A stretch of 64,000 nucleotides of DNA from Streptomyces mexicanus (GTDB taxonomy: Bacteria; Actinomycetota; Actinomycetes; Streptomycetales; Streptomycetaceae): assembly GCF_902506575.1 (NCBI RefSeq), contig NZ_LR732544.1, positions 658,269-722,268 of the forward strand, read 5' to 3'. Position 1 is the stretch's first letter. The number at the start of each line of letters is the position of its first letter. Under the pieces are notes generated by a model. It did no database searches. It was not told the origin of the DNA and saw only the letters and a program-made list of their open reading frames with translations. This document shows, in pieces, positions 40,628 through 52,056 of the stretch. Made by a program: the position numbers and the translations under genes.

Positions 40628-42127
40628 ATGAGCAGGTACGCCACTCTCTCTCCTGCCGGCGGTGACGGGTTTCTCCCGGCGACTGAGATGGCGGTGGCGG
40701 CCATCGACGCCGACGGCACGGTGGTCGGCTTCAGTCCCGGCGCTCAGATGCTGCTCGGTTACACCCCGCGGGAGATCGCGGGGCGTCCCGCGTCGGTGCT
40801 GCTGGCGGACGAGCGGTTGCCGGACCCGGCGCGCCGGCATCTGGGCCAGCGCAAGGCGTGGATGGGACGCGTCGTGCTGCGTGACCATGGTGGGCGCGGG
40901 ATCGAGGCGGATGTGCGGGCCTGCCCCGTGCTGGATGGTGCAGGGCACGTTCAGTGGTTCGTGCAGGCGGCGGTTCCGCAGGAGAGCGACGGAGCCGCGC
41001 TGGCACTGCAGCGCAGCCTGCTGCAGCACCGCATGCCCGCTCTGCAGGCGGTGGAGACCGCGACGCGCTATCTGCCGGCCGAACCGCACGCGGGGGTCGG
41101 CGGGGACTGGTTCGATGTGATCCCGCTGTCCGGGGCGCGGGTCGCGCTGGTGGTCGGCGACGTGGTCGGTCACGGCATCCACGCCTCGGCCGCGATGGGC
41201 CGGCTGCGCACGGCGGTACGTACCCTGGCCGATGTCGATCTGCCTCCGGACGAGCTGCTGACCGAGCTGGACGACCTGATCCTGGAAGAGGCCCGCGAGC
41301 GCGCCGACGAGGACGGTGAGATTGGCGCGACCTGCCTGTACGCGGTCTACGACCCGGTCTCCCGGCAGTGCACCGTCGCGACCGCCGGCCACCCGGCCCC
41401 CGTACTGGTCACCCCGGACGGCAACGCAGACCTGCTCCCGCTGGACCCCGGCCCGCCGCTGGGGGTGGGAGGCGTCCCCTTCGAGGCCGCCGACTTCGCC
41501 CTGCCCGAGGGCAGCCTGCTCGCGCTCTACACCGACGGGCTCGTCGAGACACCCGGCGGCGACATCGACGCCGGGTGTGAGGCCCTGTGCCACGCCCTGT
41601 CCGGAGCGGGCGCGTCGCTGAAGGAAGTGGCCGACAAGGCCATCAAGGCCCTGCTGCCCGGCCAGCCGCACGACGACGTCGCCCTGCTCGTCGCCCGGAC
41701 ACACGCCCTGGACGCCGCCCATGTGGCCTCCTGGCGCGTGCCGGCCGATCCGGCCGCGGTCGCCGAAGCCCGCCGTGAGGCCGCAGCCCAGCTGAAAAAG
41801 TGGGGCCTGGCCGACGCCGTCCCCACCACCGAGCTGATCGTCAGCGAACTCGTGACCAACGCCATCCGGCACGCCGAGCCCCCGATCGTCCTACGGCTGA
41901 TCCACGACGGCAGTCTGATCTGTGAGGTCTCCGACGCCAGCAGCACCTCCCCGCATTCCCGCCGCGCCCATGTCCTGGACGAGGGGGGACGCGGACTGCT
42001 CCTGATCGGCATCCTGGCCGAACGGTGGGGCACCCGCCACAACGGCACAGGCAAGACGATCTGGGCAGAACAACCGACACCGTCGCCGTGGACACCGCCG
42101 AGCGCCGGCGCGATACCCACCGCCTGA
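40628..42127 (+). CDS. PAS-PP2C phosphatase with HATPase domain (RsbU/RsbW-like)
   Basis: About 499 residues. PAS domain (about 15-110: EMAVAAIDADGTVVGFSPGAQ). SpoIIE-type PP2C (about 150-365: GVGGDWFDVIPL, VVGDVVGHGIHA, LALYTDGLVETPG and QPHDDVALLV, i.e. the metal-binding Asps). C-terminal HATPase (about 375-485: LIVSELVTNAIRHAEPP, GRGLLLIGILAERWG). The fusion puts a STAS phosphatase and an anti-sigma kinase in one protein, a build typical of Streptomyces stress signalling. ATG 40628 with GGAGG 7 bases upstream. Its partners are likely the STAS proteins of this island. Confidence 0.93.
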   Translation: MSRYATLSPAGGDGFLPATEMAVAAIDADGTVVGFSPGAQMLLGYTPREIAGRPASVLLADERLPDPARRHLGQRKAWMGRVVLRDHGGRGIEADVRACPVLDGAGHVQWFVQAAVPQESDGAALALQRSLLQHRMPALQAVETATRYLPAEPHAGVGGDWFDVIPLSGARVALVVGDVVGHGIHASAAMGRLRTAVRTLADVDLPPDELLTELDDLILEEARERADEDGEIGATCLYAVYDPVSRQCTVATAGHPAPVLVTPDGNADLLPLDPGPPLGVGGVPFEAADFALPEGSLLALYTDGLVETPGGDIDAGCEALCHALSGAGASLKEVADKAIKALLPGQPHDDVALLVARTHALDAAHVASWRVPADPAAVAEARREAAAQLKKWGLADAVPTTELIVSELVTNAIRHAEPPIVLRLIHDGSLICEVSDASSTSPHSRRAHVLDEGGRGLLLIGILAERWGTRHNGTGKTIWAEQPTPSPWTPPSAGAIPTA

Positions 42128-42157
42128 ATCAACGCGATACCCACCGCCTGAATCAAA
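42110..42157 (+). repeat. Two tandem 24-bp repeats across a stop codon
   Basis: GCGATACCCACCGCCTGAAT followed by CAAC or CAAA, twice. The first copy contains the phosphatase stop, so the duplication adds nothing to the protein. Confidence 0.9.
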
Positions 42158-42248
42158 GGGTGCAGCGGGCCGGTGCACGCCACTCAGCAAGTGCGGCGGA
42201 AATATACTTAGTTGCAGATGAGGCGCATGGAGGGCGGAGGTGAGCGGT

Positions 42249-42706
42249 ATGCCCGCCAAGCGGCCACAGGCCGACCACTACGCGGTGCTCGGCGTCCCCT
42301 CGTCCGCGTCCGCCCAGGAGATCACCAGCGCGTACCGCAGGCAGGTCCGTGCCCTTCACCCGGACACCGCTCCCGGTGACCCGGCGGCGGGCCGCGACTT
42401 CGCCGCCGTCCTGGCCGCCTACAACACCCTGCGCGACCCCGTGCGGCGCGCCGCCTACGACGCCGGACGCGACAACGTCACCGCCCGGCCGAGTGCTGCC
42501 GGCCGGCGCATCCCGGTCCGCGTGACCCGCACCAGAAGTGCGCCGCCCCCGGGCCCGCCGTCCGGTTGCCGGCGGATTCGGCGGCCTGGCTGCTCGACGT
42601 AGTGGAGGAACTGCTCCGCCCGGTCCCGCGCCGCACGCCGTGGCCCGGTCCCGCGGAGCTCTCCGAGCTGCCCGCACGACTGCTGTGGTGGGTACGGCGG
42701 ATGTGA
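42249..42706 (+). pseudogene. J-domain protein, C-terminal frameshift
   Basis: The J-domain (about 1-75) is intact: DHYAVLGVPSSASAQEITSA, QVRALHPDTAPGD with HPD, and YNTLRDPVRRAAYDAG. After VRVTRTRS a shift in a C/G run near 42,545 moves the natural continuation (VRLPADSAAWLLDVVEELL, LPARLLWWVRRM) into another frame ending at 42,706. The in-frame product ends at 42,602. The J-domain should still stimulate DnaK, so this may be a working short protein or a sequencing indel. The remnant at 19.0-19.4 kb is its homologue. Confidence 0.8.
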
Positions 42707-42724
42707 CGTGCCCAAGGAACTGCG

Positions 42725-43833
42725 ATGGTGTGGTTCACAGGCGCCGACTACTGGTTGAGCAGGCTGGTCTTCCAACGGGGCCTCGCCGTCCTTTACGGCA
42801 TCGCCTTCGTCGGCTCGGCCGTGCAGTTCTGGGCCCTCATCGGGGAGCGGGGCCTGCTGCCCGTCCCGCGCTTCGTGGCCGCAGTGCCGTTCCGGCGGGC
42901 GCCGAGCATCTTCCACTGGAACTACTCGGACCGCTTCTTCGCCGCCGTGGCCTGGGCGGGCGGCGCGCTGTCCGCCGCCGTCGCCGCGGGCGCCGCCGAC
43001 CTGGTTCCGCTGTGGGCCGCCATGGTCATGTGGGCGCTGCTGTGGGCGCTGTACCTGTCCATCGTCAACGTGGGGCAGACCTGGTACGCCTTCATATGGG
43101 AGTCGCTGCTGCTGGAGGCCGGTTTCCTGGCGGTCTTCCTCGGCAACGACGAGGTCGTGCCGCCGGTGCTGGTGCGGTGGCTGCTGGTCTGGCTGCTGTT
43201 CCGGCTGGAGTTCGGCGCGGGGCTGATCAAGCTGCGCGGCGATCGGTGCTGGCGCGATCTGACCTGTCTGTACTACCACCACGAGACCCAGCCGATGCCC
43301 GGCCCGCTCAGCTGGTTCTTCCACCACCTGCCCCGCCCCGTGCACAGGGCGGAAGCCGCGGGCAACCACCTCGCGCAGCTGATCGCCCCTCCCCTGCTGT
43401 TCGCGCCCTGGCCGATCGTCGACGGGGCGGCGGCTTTCATCATCATCACCCAGCTGTGGCTGATCGCCTCCGGCAACTTCGCCTGGCTGAACTGGCTGAC
43501 CATCCTCCTCGCCCTCTCCGCGATCGACGGCGTCCACGGCCACCTCCGGCTGGACTGGCTGATGTGGTTCGCCGCGATCTCCCCCGTGTACGCCTCGCCC
43601 TGGTTCATGGTCCTTCTCCTGCGCCTGCTGGAGAACGACCGCGCCGTCCTGCGGCTCCTGCGCCGCAATCCCTTCCCCGCCGCGCCGCCCCCCCTCGCGC
43701 GCGCCCGCCTGTACACCGGTTCACCACATGGCGTGAACTGCGCGCCACCGGGACCTGGTGGCAGCGCACCCTCGTGCAGGACTACGTGCCGCCGGTCATG
43801 CGGGCCGAGCCCGCCGACCAAGCAGCATCTTGA
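42725..43833 (+). pseudogene. Lipase maturation factor (LMF1-like) membrane protein, late frameshift
   Basis: About 370 residues. Several membrane helices and the LMF pattern are present: FVGSAVQFWALIGERGLLP, WNYSDRFF, FIWESLLLEAGFLAVFLG, FRLEFGAGLIKLRGDRCWRD, LTCLYYHHETQPMPGPLSW. Near 43,715 the frame shifts; the family's end ([24 protein letters not shown]) lies in the next frame. The uncorrected frame runs to 43,981. Animal LMF1 helps lipases fold; bacterial relatives are uncharacterised. Placed between a J-protein and dnaK, it may serve folding of exported proteins. Confidence 0.85.
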
Positions 43834-43983
43834 AATCGAAAAGCGGACATGGCAGAACACAATTGGAGGTTTCGACCATTACGGGAGGGAACGCGGTGCG
43901 GCCGTCCCGGACGACGCCAGCAGCCCTGGTTCGCGGTCGGCCGACCGTCCGCAGTGGATCCGCCGACGACCAAGGAGATGATC

Positions 43984-45861
43984 ATGGCGAAGGCTGTGGG
44001 CATCGATCTCGGTACGACGAACTCGGTGATCGCCGTGTACGAGGGCCATGAGCCCAGGGTGATCCCGAACGCGGAGGGCGCGCGGACCACGCCGTCGGTG
44101 GTGGCGTTCACCGACACCGGCGAGCGGCTGGTGGGGCAGATGGCGCGCCGGCAGGCGGTGCTGAACCCCAAGGGCACGGTGTACTCGGCCAAGCGGTTCA
44201 TCGGCCGCCGCTTCAGCGAGGTGGGCACCGAGGCCGAGCAGGTGTCGTACGAGGTGGTGGCCGGGCCGGAGGACGCGGCACGGTTCACCGTGCGCGGGAA
44301 GACGTATGCGCCGGAGGAGATCTCGGCGGCCGTGCTGCGCAAGCTGGTGGACGACGCCTCCAAGCAGCTGGGCGAGAAGATCACGCAGGCGGTGATCACC
44401 GTGCCCGCGTACTTCAACGACGCCCAGCGGCAGGCGACGAAGGACGCCGGGCGCATCGCCGGTCTGGAGGTGCTGCGGATCATCAACGAGCCGACCGCGG
44501 CGGCCCTGGCGTACGGGCTGGACAAGAAGCAGCACGAGACGGTGATGGTGTTCGACTTGGGCGGCGGCACCTTCGACGTGAGCCTGCTCGACGTCGGGGA
44601 CGGCGTGGTGGAGGTGCGCTCCACCGCCGGCGATACGCATCTGGGCGGTGACGACTTCGACCGGCGGCTGGTGGACCACCTCGCGGACGAGTTCCGGCAG
44701 GCGAACGGCATCGATCTGCGCCGCGACCCGCAGGCGCTGCAGCGTCTGTACGAGGCGGCGGAGAAGGCGAAGGTGGAGCTGTCCTCTGCGGCACAGACGC
44801 AGATCAACCTGCCGTTCATCAGCGCGGACGCCTCCGGTCCGAAGCACCTGACGACCACGGTCAGCCGGGCCACGTTCGAGCGGCTGGTCGGTGACCTGGT
44901 CGAGCGGTGCATGGGCCCGGTCAAGCAGGCGATGGCGGACGGCAAGGTGAGCGCCGACGACCTGGACGAGGTGATCCTGGTCGGCGGCTCCACCCGGGTG
45001 CCGGCGGTGCAGGCGCTGGTGCGGCGGCTGACCGGCGGCAAGGACCCGAACATGTCCGTCAACCCGGACGAGGTCGTGGCCTGCGGCGCGGCGGTGCAGG
45101 CGGCCGTGCTCCAGGGCGAGGTCAAGGACGTCCTGCTGCTGGACGTGACCCCGCTGTCGCTGGGTGTGGAGACGCTGGGCGGGCTGATGACGAAGCTGAT
45201 CGAGCGGAACACCACGATCCCCACCCGGCGCAGCGAGGTCTTCACCACCGCCGAGGACAACCAGCCCGCCGTCGATGTCGTGGTCCTGCAGGGCGAGCGG
45301 GAGAAGGCGGCCGACAACCGGGTGCTGGGTCGGGTGCGGCTGGAGAACATCCGGCCCGCGCCGCGTGGCGTGCCGCAGATCGAGGTCACGTTCGACATCG
45401 ACGCCAATGGCATCCTCAACGTCTCCGCCAAGGACAAGGACAGCGGCGCCCAGCAGAGCATCACCGTCTCCGGCAGCGGCACCCTGGAGGAGTCCGAGGT
45501 GCAGCGGATGGTCGCCGACGCCGAGCGGCACCGGGCCGAGGACGCCCGCCACCGGGAGCTGGTCGAGGCCCGCAACGAGTTGGACGGCGCCGCCTACCAG
45601 GTCGAGCGCCGGCTGCGCGAGCTCGGCGACGCGGTTCCGGTGCACGAGAAGGCCCGCGCGGAGACCCTGACCGCCGACGCGCACCAGGCGGTGAAGGACG
45701 AGGCGACGCCGCTGGAGCGGATCCGGTCGCTGACCGCCGACCTGCAGCAGGTCTTCCACGGCCTGTCCGCCACTGCTCCTCCGGGCGGCGGCGGGCCCGA
45801 GCAGCAGCCCGGCAGCGAGGGCGGCGACGACGTGATCGACGCCGAGTTCCGGCCGGAATGA
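43984..45861 (+). CDS. dnaK: Chaperone DnaK (Hsp70), copy 2
   Basis: 625 residues from ATG with AAGGAG upstream. Complete Hsp70: [64 protein letters not shown], linker [16 protein letters not shown], and a tail ending [11 protein letters not shown]. It is the first gene of a tight operon with grpE, cbpA-type dnaJ, an HspR/CbpM-like gene and clpB, which together form a full disaggregation machine. It is clearly different from copy 1, so it probably came from a separate source. The promoter is not obvious. No HAIR site was seen directly upstream. Confidence 0.97.
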   Translation: MAKAVGIDLGTTNSVIAVYEGHEPRVIPNAEGARTTPSVVAFTDTGERLVGQMARRQAVLNPKGTVYSAKRFIGRRFSEVGTEAEQVSYEVVAGPEDAARFTVRGKTYAPEEISAAVLRKLVDDASKQLGEKITQAVITVPAYFNDAQRQATKDAGRIAGLEVLRIINEPTAAALAYGLDKKQHETVMVFDLGGGTFDVSLLDVGDGVVEVRSTAGDTHLGGDDFDRRLVDHLADEFRQANGIDLRRDPQALQRLYEAAEKAKVELSSAAQTQINLPFISADASGPKHLTTTVSRATFERLVGDLVERCMGPVKQAMADGKVSADDLDEVILVGGSTRVPAVQALVRRLTGGKDPNMSVNPDEVVACGAAVQAAVLQGEVKDVLLLDVTPLSLGVETLGGLMTKLIERNTTIPTRRSEVFTTAEDNQPAVDVVVLQGEREKAADNRVLGRVRLENIRPAPRGVPQIEVTFDIDANGILNVSAKDKDSGAQQSITVSGSGTLEESEVQRMVADAERHRAEDARHRELVEARNELDGAAYQVERRLRELGDAVPVHEKARAETLTADAHQAVKDEATPLERIRSLTADLQQVFHGLSATAPPGGGGPEQQPGSEGGDDVIDAEFRPE

Positions 45862-45912
45862 CCGCCGACCGGTAATGGCCGGGAACCGGCAGCGAGCCTA
45901 GGGGAAGTGATC

Positions 45913-46545
45913 ATGAAGGAAGCGCGCAACCTGTCCCCCGACGAGGGCGGCCGTCCCACGGGCTCGGCCGCCGAACAGGAATCTGCTGTCGCCGCAGAAA
46001 AGGCGAGGAGCGCGGCTGTGGAGAACGAGGAAGCGGAAGCCGCGACCGCTCAGACGCAGGCCGCGACGGCGGCCGAGGAGGGCCCCCGTCCGATCGGTGA
46101 ACCGGCCGGGGGCGGTGAGAGCGCTGCCGAACTGCGGGACCGATGGCTGCGCGCGATGGCCGAACTCGACAACCAGCGCAAGCGGTACGAGCGCACGGTC
46201 GCCGACGTGAGGGCAGCCGAACGTGAGCGGGTGCTGTCCTTGTGGCTTCCGGTGCTCGACCACCTGGAGCTGGCGCTGCGGCACGCCGAGGCGGACCCGA
46301 AGAGCATCATCGCCGGAGTCGAGGCCGTGCAGCGCCAGGCGCTCGCCACGATGGAGGGCCTGGGCTACCACCGGTTCGCCGAGGTCGGCGAGAAGTTCGA
46401 CCCGTCGCTGCACGAGGCCGCCCAGGCCCGCGACGTTCCCTCCGCCGAAGCGGGCACGATCGTCGAGGTACTCAAGGCCGGCTACCGCAGCGACCGGCAG
46501 CTGCTGCGCCCCGCCGTGGTGGCAGTGGCCAAACGGCCGGAATGA
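45913..46545 (+). CDS. grpE: Nucleotide exchange factor GrpE
   Basis: 210 residues from ATG with GGGGAAG upstream. A long acidic, Ala/Glu-rich N-terminus (about 1-70) leads to the GrpE coiled coil (DRWLRAMAELDNQRKRYERT) and the C-terminal beta domain (GLGYHRFAEVGEKFDPSLHE, VVEVLKAGYR-like end). It releases ADP from DnaK. It lies 51 bases after dnaK and 15 bases before the J-protein. The only grpE in the window. Confidence 0.95.
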   Translation: MKEARNLSPDEGGRPTGSAAEQESAVAAEKARSAAVENEEAEAATAQTQAATAAEEGPRPIGEPAGGGESAAELRDRWLRAMAELDNQRKRYERTVADVRAAERERVLSLWLPVLDHLELALRHAEADPKSIIAGVEAVQRQALATMEGLGYHRFAEVGEKFDPSLHEAAQARDVPSAEAGTIVEVLKAGYRSDRQLLRPAVVAVAKRPE

Positions 46546-46560
46546 GCCGGGGAGGGGCCG

Positions 46561-47598
46561 ATGGCGAACGAGACTCCCGACTACTACCAGGTGCTCGGAG
46601 TCAAGCGGGACGCGAGCAGCGAGGAGATCCAGCGCGCCTACCGCACCCTGGCGCGCCGCTTTCACCCCGACATCAACAAGGACCCCGGCGCGGAGGAACG
46701 TTTCAAGCAGGTCAACGAGGCGTACGCCGTACTGTCCGACCCGAAGAGCCGGGCCCGCTACGACCGGTTCGGGGCCGACTGGCGCCAGGTGCCTGAGGAC
46801 TACGACGAGCGGGTCGGCGCCCCCTTCGGCACGGGTGCGGGCGCTGGTGGGCGCAGGGTCCGCGTCGACTTCGGCGCGGGTGACGTCGGCGGCTTCCCCG
46901 GCGGCGGGCTCGGCGGTGACTTCGGAGGTGGCATCGGCGGTGTGGACCTCGACGACCTTCTCGGCGGCTTCTTCGGCGGCGGCGGAGGAGGAGGCTTCGG
47001 CCGGGTGCGTACCCCGGGCGCCGACAGCGAGGCGGAGATCACTCTCAGCGTGGAGGACGCCTACGCCGGCGGTCAGCGCCGGATCTCCCTGGACACGGCC
47101 TCGGGCAAGCGAAAGTACGAGGTGAACATCCCGCCGGGCGTCACCGAGGGCCAGCGGATCCGCCTCGCCGGGCAGGGAGGGACCGGCAGCGGCGGCGGCC
47201 CGCCCGGCGACCTGTATCTCCGCCTCCGCCTGGCACCGCACCCCCGCTACCGCGTCCACGGCCGCGACATCACCGTCGACCTGCCCGTCGCCCCCTGGGA
47301 GGCGGCCCTCGGCGCCACCGTCACCGTCGACACCCCCGGCGGGCCAGCCCGGCTCGAGCTGCCGCCCGGCTCCTCCAGCGGACGCAGGCTCCGGCTGCGC
47401 GGCCGCGGCATGCCCAACCCACGCGGCACACCGGGAGACCTGTACGCGGAGGTCAAGGTCATGGTCCCGCCCCGAACACCGTCCCCTGGCGAGCGCGAGC
47501 TGTGGGAGCAGCTCGCCCGGGAATCCGGCTTCAACCCGCGCACATCAACCGGCCCGACCGACAGCACATCCAGCAGGTCTGGAGGGTCACGCTCATGA
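46561..47598 (+). CDS. dnaJ/cbpA: CbpA-type (class B) J-protein
   Basis: 345 residues. J-domain (about 8-72) with [23 protein letters not shown] (HPD) and [17 protein letters not shown]. Then a Gly-rich, partly Gly-Phe linker (about 90-150) and two C-terminal peptide-binding barrels ([55 protein letters not shown]). No zinc-finger CxxCxGxG repeats, so it is class B, like CbpA. It delivers substrates to DnaK. Its stop overlaps the next start (ATGA at 47,595). Confidence 0.95.
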   Translation: MANETPDYYQVLGVKRDASSEEIQRAYRTLARRFHPDINKDPGAEERFKQVNEAYAVLSDPKSRARYDRFGADWRQVPEDYDERVGAPFGTGAGAGGRRVRVDFGAGDVGGFPGGGLGGDFGGGIGGVDLDDLLGGFFGGGGGGGFGRVRTPGADSEAEITLSVEDAYAGGQRRISLDTASGKRKYEVNIPPGVTEGQRIRLAGQGGTGSGGGPPGDLYLRLRLAPHPRYRVHGRDITVDLPVAPWEAALGATVTVDTPGGPARLELPPGSSSGRRLRLRGRGMPNPRGTPGDLYAEVKVMVPPRTPSPGERELWEQLARESGFNPRTSTGPTDSTSSRSGGSRS

Positions 47599-47930
47599 CC
47601 GCGCACCGCCCCGACATCGACCATCCGCTCGTACCGCTCCCCACCCGCCGGACCGCCGGCGTGGCCCTGCACGAGTTCGCCGCCGCGGCCGGCATGCACC
47701 CGGACATGGTCCGCCGCTACGTCGCTCTTGGACTGCTCACCCCGGGCACCGACCCGGCCGGAGCCATGCGTTTCGACTCGGTCCACCTGCTGCGTATCGC
47801 ACGCATCCACCGGCTGCGCGCCGGGCTGGGCCTGAACTACACGGCCCTGGGAGTCGTGCTGGACCTGCTGGACCGGATCGAGGAACTCGAAGCCGCACTC
47901 GCTGATCGGCCCGGCGTCGGCAGGAGGTGA
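47595..47930 (+). CDS. hspR: HspR/CbpM-like MerR-family regulator
   Basis: 111 residues. MerR-type helix-turn-helix: [28 protein letters not shown], then [20 protein letters not shown] and a C-terminal helix [18 protein letters not shown]. In Streptomyces, HspR sits after dnaJ and represses the dnaK operon and clpB by binding HAIR sites. CbpM modulates CbpA in Proteobacteria. Position argues for both. It overlaps dnaJ (ATGA) and clpB (GTGA), so the operon is translationally coupled. Confidence 0.88.
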   Translation: MTAHRPDIDHPLVPLPTRRTAGVALHEFAAAAGMHPDMVRRYVALGLLTPGTDPAGAMRFDSVHLLRIARIHRLRAGLGLNYTALGVVLDLLDRIEELEAALADRPGVGRR

Positions 47931-50578
47931 ACACGGTCGTGGACATCAACCGCCTCACCCAGAAATCACAGGAAGCCCTGCAGGACGCCCAGACCAAAGC
48001 GGTGCGCTACGGCCATGTCGAGGTCGACGGCGAACACCTGCTGCTGGCCCTGCTGGACCAGCCCGAAGGACTCGTCCCCCGGCTGCTCACCACGGCCGGA
48101 GCCGACCCCGACCAGACCCGCGCCACCATCGAGGCCGCCCTCGGCCGCCGCCCGCGCGTCTCCGGTCCAGGCGCCAGCCCCGGGCAGGTCTACCTCACCC
48201 AGCGCCTCTCAAAGCTGCTGGACGTCGCCGACCAAGAGGCCAAGCGGCTCAAGGACGAGTACGTCTCCGTCGAACACCTCGTCCTCGCCTTCATCGAGGA
48301 AGGCACCGACACCGCGGCCGGCCGAGCCCTTCGCGAACAGGGCCTGAACCGAGAACGCTTCCTGTCCGCCCTCACCGGCATCCGCGGCAACCAGCGCGTC
48401 ACCTCAGCCACCCCCGAATCGGCGTACGAGGCGCTCACCAAGTACGGCCGCGACCTGGTCGCCGACGCCCGCGCCGGCAAACTCGACCCCGTCATCGGAC
48501 GCGACGCCGAGATCCGCCGGGTCGTGCAGATCCTGTCCCGCAAATCCAAGAACAACCCCGTCCTCATCGGCGACCCCGGAGTCGGCAAGACCGCCATCGC
48601 CGAGGGCCTGGCCCAGCGCATCACCCACGGCGACGTCCCCGAGGGCCTGCGCAACAAGACGATCTTCGCCCTGGACATGGGCTCCCTGGTCGCCGGCGCC
48701 AAGTACCGCGGGGAGTTCGAAGAACGTCTCAAGGCGGTGCTGCACGAGGTCACCGCCGCACAGGGCCGCATCCTGCTCTTCGTCGACGAACTCCACACCG
48801 TCGTCGGCGCGGGCGCCGCCGAGGGTGCGATGGACGCCGGGAACATGCTCAAACCCATGCTGGCGCGCGGCGAGCTGCACATGATCGGCGCCACGACCAT
48901 GGACGAGTACCGCAAGCATGTCGAGAAGGACGCCGCCCTGGAGCGCCGCTTCCAGCCCGTGATGATCGACGAACCTTCCGAGGAGGACGCGATCTCCATC
49001 TTGCGCGGCCTGCGGGAGCGTCTGGAGGTCTTCCACGGCGTCAAGATCCAGGACAGCGCGCTGGTCGCCGCGGTCACCCTCTCCCACCGCTACATCTCCG
49101 ACCGCTTCCTGCCCGACAAGGCCATCGACCTCGTCGACGAAGCCTGCGCCATGCTGCGCACCGAGATCGACTCCATGCCCGCAGAACTCGACGAACTCAC
49201 CCGCCGCCTGCGCCGCCTGGAGATCGAAGAAGCAGCCCTGGCCAAGGAAGAGGACGCCGCCAGCAAGACCCGTCTGGAGGAACTGCGCCGCGAACTGGCC
49301 GACCTGCGCGCCGAGTCCGACTCACTGCGCGCCCAGTGGGAGTCCGAACGCCAGGCCCTGCGCAAGGTCCAGGCCCTGCGCGAGGAGATCGAACACACCC
49401 GCCACGAAGCCGAGGAAGCCGAACGCGCCTACGACCTCAACCGCGCCGCCGAACTGCGCCACGGCCGCCTGCCCGACCTCACCCGCCGCCTGCAGGACGA
49501 GGAGGAACGCCTCACGGCCAAGCAGGGCGGACGCCGCCTGCTGCGCGAGGTCGTCACCGATGAGGAGATCGCGAACATCGTCGCCCGCTGGACATCCATC
49601 CCCGTCAGCCGCCTCCTGGAAGGCGAACGGCAAAAACTCCTGCGCCTCGACGAGATCCTCCACGAACGCGTCGTCGGTCAGGATGAGGCCGTCCAGCTCG
49701 TCGCCGACGCCGTCATCCGCGCCCGCTCGGGTGTGAAGGACCCGCGCCGCCCCATCGGCTCCTTCCTCTTCCTCGGCCCCACCGGCGTCGGCAAGACCGA
49801 ACTGGCCAAGACCCTCGCCGCCGCCCTGTTCGACACCGAGGACAACATGGTCCGCCTCGACATGAGCGAATACCAGGAGCGGCACACCGTCTCCCGCCTG
49901 GTCGGCGCCCCGCCCGGCTACGTCGGCTACGAAGAAGGCGGCCAGCTCACCGAGGCCGTCCGCCGCAAGCCCTACAGCGTCGTCCTGCTGGACGAGGTGG
50001 AAAAGGCCCACCACGACGTCTTCAACACCCTGCTCCAGCTCCTCGACGACGGCCGCCTCACAGACGCCCAAGGGCACACCGTCGACTTCCGCAACACCGT
50101 CGTGATCATGACCAGCAACATCGGCTCCCAGTACCTGCTGGAAGGCGTCACCCCCAACGGAGAGATCAAGGACGAGGCACGCGCCGCGGTCATGGGCGAA
50201 CTGCGCCGCCACTTCCGCCCCGAGTTCCTCAACCGCGTCGACGACGTCATCTTGTTCAAGCCCCTGACACTGCCGGAGATCGAACGCGTCGTCGACCTGC
50301 TCACCGACGACCTGCGCCGGCGCCTGGCCGACCGCCGCCTGACCCTGCACCTGACCGAGCCAGCCCGCCGGCACATCGCCGCCGAAGGCTTCGACCCCGT
50401 CTACGGCGCCCGCCCGCTGCGCCGCTTCATCCAACGCGAACTCGAAACCCGCATCGGCCGCGCCCTGCTCACCGGCGACATCCCCGACGGCGCCACCATC
50501 ACCGTCGACCTCACCGACGACCACCTCACCGTCACCTGGGCCCCCGAGACACCAGGCACCCCAGCAGAAGCAGCGTGA
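47927..50578 (+). CDS. clpB: ClpB (Hsp104) disaggregase
   Basis: 883 residues; start GTG 47927 (GTG 47939 is possible). Clp_N repeats (about 10-150: [18 protein letters not shown]), first AAA+ module with Walker A GDPGVGKT (about 215), [18 protein letters not shown]alker B, the coiled-coil middle domain (about 410-540, Glu/Arg heptads), second AAA+ with GPTGVGKT (about 616), [15 protein letters not shown], and a D2 small domain ending at 883. Full-length ClpB threads aggregated proteins with DnaK help. It is the last gene of the dnaK2 operon. Confidence 0.97.
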   Translation: MNTVVDINRLTQKSQEALQDAQTKAVRYGHVEVDGEHLLLALLDQPEGLVPRLLTTAGADPDQTRATIEAALGRRPRVSGPGASPGQVYLTQRLSKLLDVADQEAKRLKDEYVSVEHLVLAFIEEGTDTAAGRALREQGLNRERFLSALTGIRGNQRVTSATPESAYEALTKYGRDLVADARAGKLDPVIGRDAEIRRVVQILSRKSKNNPVLIGDPGVGKTAIAEGLAQRITHGDVPEGLRNKTIFALDMGSLVAGAKYRGEFEERLKAVLHEVTAAQGRILLFVDELHTVVGAGAAEGAMDAGNMLKPMLARGELHMIGATTMDEYRKHVEKDAALERRFQPVMIDEPSEEDAISILRGLRERLEVFHGVKIQDSALVAAVTLSHRYISDRFLPDKAIDLVDEACAMLRTEIDSMPAELDELTRRLRRLEIEEAALAKEEDAASKTRLEELRRELADLRAESDSLRAQWESERQALRKVQALREEIEHTRHEAEEAERAYDLNRAAELRHGRLPDLTRRLQDEEERLTAKQGGRRLLREVVTDEEIANIVARWTSIPVSRLLEGERQKLLRLDEILHERVVGQDEAVQLVADAVIRARSGVKDPRRPIGSFLFLGPTGVGKTELAKTLAAALFDTEDNMVRLDMSEYQERHTVSRLVGAPPGYVGYEEGGQLTEAVRRKPYSVVLLDEVEKAHHDVFNTLLQLLDDGRLTDAQGHTVDFRNTVVIMTSNIGSQYLLEGVTPNGEIKDEARAAVMGELRRHFRPEFLNRVDDVILFKPLTLPEIERVVDLLTDDLRRRLADRRLTLHLTEPARRHIAAEGFDPVYGARPLRRFIQRELETRIGRALLTGDIPDGATITVDLTDDHLTVTWAPETPGTPAEAA

Positions 50579-51029
50579 ACAACCAAAGCAGGACAAAAAC
50601 CTAAAAAATCTTGACCTGGCATGCATAGACATCCGAAGGTCCGGAAACAACCGGAATGTCGGGACAGTCGGGAACCGTGCAGGAGAGGGAGGTGGTTGGA
50701 CCCTGATCACTACAGTTCCACGTCAGGAACACGAACGCTGGACGAAGCGGCTTTACACGTCCGGCCGCCTCGCCCGCGTCCCCGAACACCCGGCGTAACG
50801 GCGGCGACCTCCGTCTCGCCCGGGCCACGCCCGCCGCAGCACACGCCACAGACCTCACAACTGACGCGCTCCGCCAACGCCAAGGCCCTACAGGCGGAGC
50901 ACACCGGGCCTGGGGAAAGCAGGCAGAGGCCCCGGCAAGCGGCGTGCGTGGCCGGCACGCCGGCAGTTCACGACCAGGTCCCCAGGGTGCCCTGGGGGTC
51001 GCCTATGCCGCAGAAGGGAGGGCAGACCC
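50579..51029. other. Post-operon spacer, no gene
   Basis: A short A-rich tract follows clpB (about 50,585-50,610) and may mark the transcript end. Further on only random-looking frames are seen. Confidence 0.4.
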
Positions 51030-51194
51030 ATGACTCGACCGAGGTGGCTTCTTACACCCCTGGTACTCGGCAGCGGCCAGTATGCACCCAGCAGGCACCC
51101 GCGGCCGAGCGAGATCTGGACGGACGTCGACTGGTACGACCGCCTCCGCGCCCGCTGGCTGCCTCTCCCGCTCCCAGTGGGCCGCGGCGGCTGA
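51030..51194 (+). CDS. Small Trp/Arg-rich protein
   Basis: 54 residues from ATG with GAAGGGAGG upstream. It starts MTRPRWLLTPLVLGSGQY, possibly a short membrane-associated or signal-like segment, then EIWTDVDWYDRLRARWLPL, an aromatic amphipathic stretch. No known family. The strong ribosome site makes it worth keeping. Confidence 0.5.
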   Translation: MTRPRWLLTPLVLGSGQYAPSRHPRPSEIWTDVDWYDRLRARWLPLPLPVGRGG

Positions 51195-52056
51195 CACGCG
51201 CTGCGACGGACTGCACTGTTCTGCGAGTCCCGCGTAGTGCCGCTGGATGAGCCATCAGCATCCGGGGTTGCTTTCCGTTTCGCCTATGCCGGTGTGCGCG
51301 CCCGAACACGCTGTGAGGTCCGCGCCGATGGGCCCTGCGCCCGCGGCGTACGGGCAGGGCACGGGTGCTGCACCGCTTGAAAGAACGGTGCAGCCGACCT
51401 GGCGCCGCCGCGGGGACTGCGCGGAACTCTCCGGGTATCCAGGCGCCGACGGGGAGCCGGGCCCACCGGCTCGCCCGTCCAGGGGAGCATCCTGCACCCC
51501 CCGGCGGCCGCATCACCGGTTCCCCGAACAGCTCATAGACGCTCGCTGGGGAAGGTCACGCACCACGACGGACACCACCGCGAAGATCACGGTGGTCACC
51601 GCGATGCCGACCATCACCAACCGCCCATGCAGGCGCCTCCTTGCCCGCGCGCAGGTGATGACGTAGCTGAATCACGCGGCCAGGGCGGAACTCAGCCTCC
51701 AGCCGGCTCGGCACAGGCTTCGCGACACCACCGCGAGCATCCACGCACGGCCCAACGAACGATCAAGGCACTTCACCGCCGCGATATCACCCGAGCGGCT
51801 TACCGACTTCGCGCTGAGCGTGCGAAATCCCCCCGATCGGCCGTACATCAGAGAAGGTTCTGCCCGCCGCGGTCCTGTGATCACTGCTTCACCGGGAGGC
51901 GTCAGCGGTCAGCGAGCTCCCCATCGAGCCACCGAGCGACGCGACCTTTTAGAGATGCCCGCACGCGCAAAGGATGAACCGGATACCAGCACCGCGATCG
52001 GGCAGGCGGCCCTGTTCTCGAACGCTCAGCGAGCCGGGCCGAGATTTTGGAACGGA
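51195..52056. other. No convincing gene; possible tiny membrane peptide
   Basis: A minus-strand frame around 51,520-51,660 encodes a hydrophobic segment (MVGIAVTTVIFAVVSVVV) but lacks a clear start. The rest looks random. Confidence 0.3.

Noticed and set aside
42180..42210. HAIR-like site before the dnaK2 operon
   Set aside because: A TATACT promoter-like box is present, but no TTGA-N11-TCAA palindrome was found there or directly before 43,984.
43782..45759. Two ~600-codon minus frames
   Set aside because: Shadows of dnaK2.
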